Of a DNA stretch of 7,451 bases, positions 5,715 through 7,451 are shown piece by piece (within the stretch, counting starts at the first letter, position 1; each line of letters starts with the position of its first letter). This stretch comes from Clostridia bacterium (GTDB lineage Bacteria > Bacillota > Clostridia > Christensenellales > Borkfalkiaceae). The stretch covers positions 1 to 7,451 of the forward strand of contig CAAFMS010000009.1 of NCBI GenBank assembly GCA_900764105.1, given 5' to 3'. Below the pieces are notes generated by a model, which worked only from the letters and a program-made list of their open reading frames with translations, was not told the origin of the DNA and ran no database searches. The translations under genes were made by a program, and so were the position numbers.

Positions 5715-5743
5715 ATTTTACTATAAAAAAAAATTTAAGTCAA
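5715..5743 (-). promoter_or_regulatory. Promoter of tRNA-Trp
   Basis: On the minus strand, TTGACT (5738-5743) and TAAAAT (5715-5720) are separated by 17 nt of mostly T. The predicted start is near 5708, 7 nt before the tRNA 5' end. No terminator is visible between the glycosyltransferase stop (5773) and this promoter, so read-through into the tRNA is possible. Confidence 0.8.
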
Positions 5744-5772
5744 TAGATTTTAACGGGTTTCTTCTTTTTTTG

Positions 5773-6825
5773 TTATTTTTTAAAAAATCTGTCGTTAAAT
5801 TTTACGCTTTCATCGTTCGGATATCTGTTTTTCGACATTTCGTGGTACTTTTTAGCCGTTTCATATCGCCCGATTTCAAAATATAACGCCACAAGCCGCA
5901 AACACGGCTCTAAAAATTCATACTTCTCTTCTCTGAAACGGTTTTTCTCCTCGTCCTCGCATAGCATTGCCATTTTATAATAGTTTTCGGCGTCGCCTAT
6001 TTTAAGATTCTTTTTATAATAATCGCCTAAAAAACATAAAGTCTTAGAATCGGGGCCGAATTTTTCAAGCGATTCGAACAGGTATTTCTCGCCGCCGCGT
6101 TTTCCCGTTTTTTCGCAGCAATAAAACATCGTAAGCATAGCGTCCCACTCGTCGGCGTAATAGAGATTGTTCATTCCGAGGTATTTTTCGAGTTCGTCTG
6201 TACATCTTTCGTAGTTGCCGAGATAAAAATATTCCTTCGCGTAATAATATTGCTCTCTCGCGTTAAGAGTAACGCCGTTATCTATATTTCTTTCAAAAAT
6301 TTCGAGATTCCTTTTCGGGGGCGACGGCTTTTCTTTTTTATGAATTACGGCTATATCCCTGTACTCGATTTTACCGAACGGCGGAACGCATTCGTGTACG
6401 AAACCTTTGAACCTTGCGTATTTGCAGTTACGCATAAGTCTTTCTCTATAATAAGTAAACGCAGGTCTGCCGTCCGAATCGATTCCCGCTATATACTTGA
6501 ACATGTAGGTGTCGGCGCGCGTTTTTTCTTTTTTTAATTCGTTTATCTTCGCCGCGTCCTCGCCTCTTATCACGTCGTCCGCGTCGAACCAGAAAAGATA
6601 GTCGCTCGCCGCTTTAGAAAAAGCGTAATTTCTCGCCGCAGAAAAATCGTACACCCACTCGAAATCGTAAATTTTATCTGTGAAATTTTTCGCTATATCT
6701 TTTGTTTTATCATCGCTTCCCGTATCCGCTACGATTATCTCGTCGGCAAAGGGGGTTACCGATCTAAGACACCTTTCTACTACTTTTTCTTCGTTTTTGA
6801 CAATCAGACAAACCGATATTTTCAT
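5773..6825 (-). CDS. Glycosyltransferase family 2 with C-terminal TPR-like region
   Basis: This 350-residue cytoplasmic enzyme is predicted to transfer a sugar from a nucleotide-sugar donor. The GT-A domain opens with MKISVCLIVKNEE (1-13), followed by VADTGSDDKT (32-41) and the metal-binding DADD (81-84) after YLFWF. KGFVHE (140-145) is typical of the GT2-TPR subgroup that includes peptide and protein glycosyltransferases such as SunS. From about 188 the sequence becomes helical repeats of TPR type (YYYAKEYFYLGNYERCTDEL; ALYFEIGRYETAKKYHEM). ATG 6825 was chosen because GAGG lies 6 nt upstream and the family begins at MKIS; an in-frame ATG at 6858 would add 11 unrelated residues. It is divergent from a Thr-rich collagen-like gene, its likely acceptor, by analogy with SgtA beside BclA3 in Clostridioides difficile. 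The acceptor is an inference. Confidence 0.92.
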   Translation of the reverse strand: MKISVCLIVKNEEKVVERCLRSVTPFADEIIVADTGSDDKTKDIAKNFTDKIYDFEWVYDFSAARNYAFSKAASDYLFWFDADDVIRGEDAAKINELKKEKTRADTYMFKYIAGIDSDGRPAFTYYRERLMRNCKYARFKGFVHECVPPFGKIEYRDIAVIHKKEKPSPPKRNLEIFERNIDNGVTLNAREQYYYAKEYFYLGNYERCTDELEKYLGMNNLYYADEWDAMLTMFYCCEKTGKRGGEKYLFESLEKFGPDSKTLCFLGDYYKKNLKIGDAENYYKMAMLCEDEEKNRFREEKYEFLEPCLRLVALYFEIGRYETAKKYHEMSKNRYPNDESVKFNDRFFKK

Positions 6826-6866
6826 ATTTAACCTCATATCATAATATGACGAAAACAAAAAATATG

Positions 6867-6875
6867 ATTATAGCA
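6867..6875 (-). promoter_or_regulatory. Extended -10 promoter for the glycosyltransferase
   Basis: On the minus strand TGCTATAAT is a perfect extended -10 (TGn plus TATAAT at 6867-6872). The -35 at 17 nt is poor (GTAAAC, 6890-6895), which extended -10 promoters tolerate. The start would be near 6860, giving a leader of about 35 nt that includes the GAGG site. Confidence 0.65.
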
Positions 6876-6883
6876 TATTATGT

Positions 6884-6904
6884 TATAGCGTTTACTACGC
6901 TATA
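6884..6904. promoter_or_regulatory. Inverted repeat in the divergent intergenic region
   Basis: TATAGCG and CGCTATA form a perfect 7-bp inverted repeat around a 7-nt spacer. It covers the -35 position of the glycosyltransferase promoter and ends just before the ribosome-binding site of the collagen-like gene. It could be a shared operator or an mRNA hairpin limiting translation of the collagen-like gene. Confidence 0.45.
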
Positions 6905-6914
6905 GAGGAAATAT

Positions 6915-7451
6915 ATGTTTGACGATTTATGTAATCTTTTTTTCGGCTGCAATAATTCCGAATATAATTGCAGACGCGATTGTCCGAGACAGAGATGCGG
7001 ACAAAATCCTTTCAGAGGTCCTACGGGTCCGAGGGGAGCCACAGGTCCTACGGGACCTTCGGGCGGCGTAACGGGTCCGACAGGCGCGACCGGACCTACG
7101 GGTCCTCAAGGTCCGACAGGTCCCGCGGGTCAAACGGGTCTGACGGGATTTACGGGAGCAACGGGACCGACAGGCGCAACGGGAGCGACAGGTCCTGTCG
7201 GAGCAACAGGCGCAACAGGTCCTACGGGAGCAACGGGTCCTGTCGGGGCGACAGGCTTAACCGGTTTTACCGGGGCGACGGGTCCCACGGGTCCTCAAGG
7301 TCCGATAGGCCCTGCGGGAGCAACGGGCGAAACGGGAGCTACGGGGGCGACGGGTCCCACGGGTCCTCAAGGTCCGATAGGTCCTGCGGGAGCAACGGGT
7401 GAAACGGGCGCAACAGGGGCGACAGGCCCCACGGGTCCTCAAGGTCCGATA
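6915..7451 (+). CDS. Collagen-like (Gly-X-Thr repeat) protein, 3' end outside window
   Basis: The frame is open from ATG 6915 to the window edge (179 codons), so the gene is partial. AGAGGA lies 5 nt before the ATG. Residues 1-34 are a head with five Cys (6, 12, 19, 23, 28) and no signal peptide. From Gly35 the protein is Gly-X-Y triplets, with one extra residue in the register at G50-G-V-T. After residue 54, 42 consecutive triplets follow and 30 have Thr in the Y position (GPT, GAT, GET, GLT). Such Thr-rich collagen helices, without hydroxyproline, are known from BclA-type spore filaments, whose Thr residues are O-glycosylated. The missing signal peptide fits assembly from the mother cell, and the Cys head could crosslink. 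The neighbouring divergent glycosyltransferase supports glycosylation. Spore location is an inference; another surface or cytoplasmic role is possible. Confidence 0.9.
   Translation, partial: MFDDLCNLFFGCNNSEYNCRRDCPRQRCGQNPFRGPTGPRGATGPTGPSGGVTGPTGATGPTGPQGPTGPAGQTGLTGFTGATGPTGATGATGPVGATGATGPTGATGPVGATGLTGFTGATGPTGPQGPIGPAGATGETGATGATGPTGPQGPIGPAGATGETGATGATGPTGPQGPI
7272..7451 (+). repeat. 72-bp tandem repeat in the collagen-like gene
   Basis: A 72-nt unit encoding 24 residues (eight triplets: GAT GPT GPQ GPI GPA GAT GET GAT) starts at 7272, 7344 and 7416, and the third copy is cut by the window edge. The copies differ mainly at third codon positions. Upstream the triplets are less ordered, so the array looks recently expanded and may vary in copy number between strains. 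Confidence 0.9.

Noticed and set aside
5309..5743. Integrated mobile element at tRNA-Trp
   Set aside because: The interval between the 13-bp copies is only 180 bp and there is no integrase, so at most a scar can be claimed.
5384..5746. 120-codon plus-strand open frame
   Set aside because: It crosses the terminator and the whole tRNA gene in antisense and has no ribosome-binding site.
6797..6825. Perfect TTGACA on the plus strand as -35 for the collagen-like gene
   Set aside because: It lies inside the glycosyltransferase gene and no acceptable -10 is found at 16-18 nt (TTTCAT at 17).
6968..7402. Open frame on the plus strand rich in Arg, Ser and Gly
   Set aside because: It is a frame-shifted reading of the collagen-like gene. 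The frame starting at 6915 has a ribosome-binding site, perfect Gly periodicity and silent third-position changes between repeats.
7017..7451. CRISPR-like or satellite repeat array
   Set aside because: The repeats are contiguous, in frame and coding for Gly-X-Y triplets, with no spacers.

Overview
The window looks like a chromosomal segment from a Bacillota (Firmicutes) bacterium, probably an uncultivated Clostridia of the gut type. The evidence is a class II (Bacillota-type) GalT, a lipoprotein amino-acid-binding protein, ArgR/AhrC-like operator sequences, strong sigma-A-type promoters, AT-rich intergenic DNA, and a Cys-headed, Thr-rich collagen-like protein next to a glycosyltransferase. 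The lineage is an inference. No phage, transposase or CRISPR array is visible.

Layout, left to right. (i) 55-2561, minus strand: a three-gene polar amino acid ABC importer operon read leftward as binding protein, permease, ATPase. It has one clear promoter (2596-2624) and ArgR-box-like sequences before it; a second box pair lies just past its end (7-43). The binding protein appears circularly permuted: the block that normally ends the family sits directly after the lipoprotein signal. The ATPase carries about 65 extra residues between Walker A and the Q-loop. (ii) 2760-4301, minus: galT, with its own terminator and an extended -10 promoter so close to the ATG that the mRNA should be nearly leaderless. 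(iii) 4361-5308, minus: a TVP38/TMEM64 (VTT, DedA-superfamily) membrane protein. (iv) 5309-5743: a non-coding stretch rich in inverted and direct repeats, including a 13-bp copy of the 3' end of the adjacent tRNA, then tRNA-Trp (CCA) with its own promoter and a long hairpin terminator that includes the tRNA's encoded CCA end. (v) 5773-6825, minus: a family 2 glycosyltransferase with a TPR-like tail. (vi) 6915-7451, plus: the 5' part of a Gly-X-Thr collagen-like protein that runs off the window, with a 72-bp tandem repeat.

Functionally, the ABC operon should import a polar amino acid, with arginine or a related compound favoured only because of the operators. GalT belongs to the Leloir pathway. 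The divergent glycosyltransferase and Thr-rich collagen-like gene probably form an enzyme-substrate pair for a glycosylated surface, possibly spore-surface, filament. The least ordinary points are the permuted binding protein with its enlarged ATPase, the ArgR-box arrangement, the near-leaderless galT, and the repeat-filled region beside tRNA-Trp.
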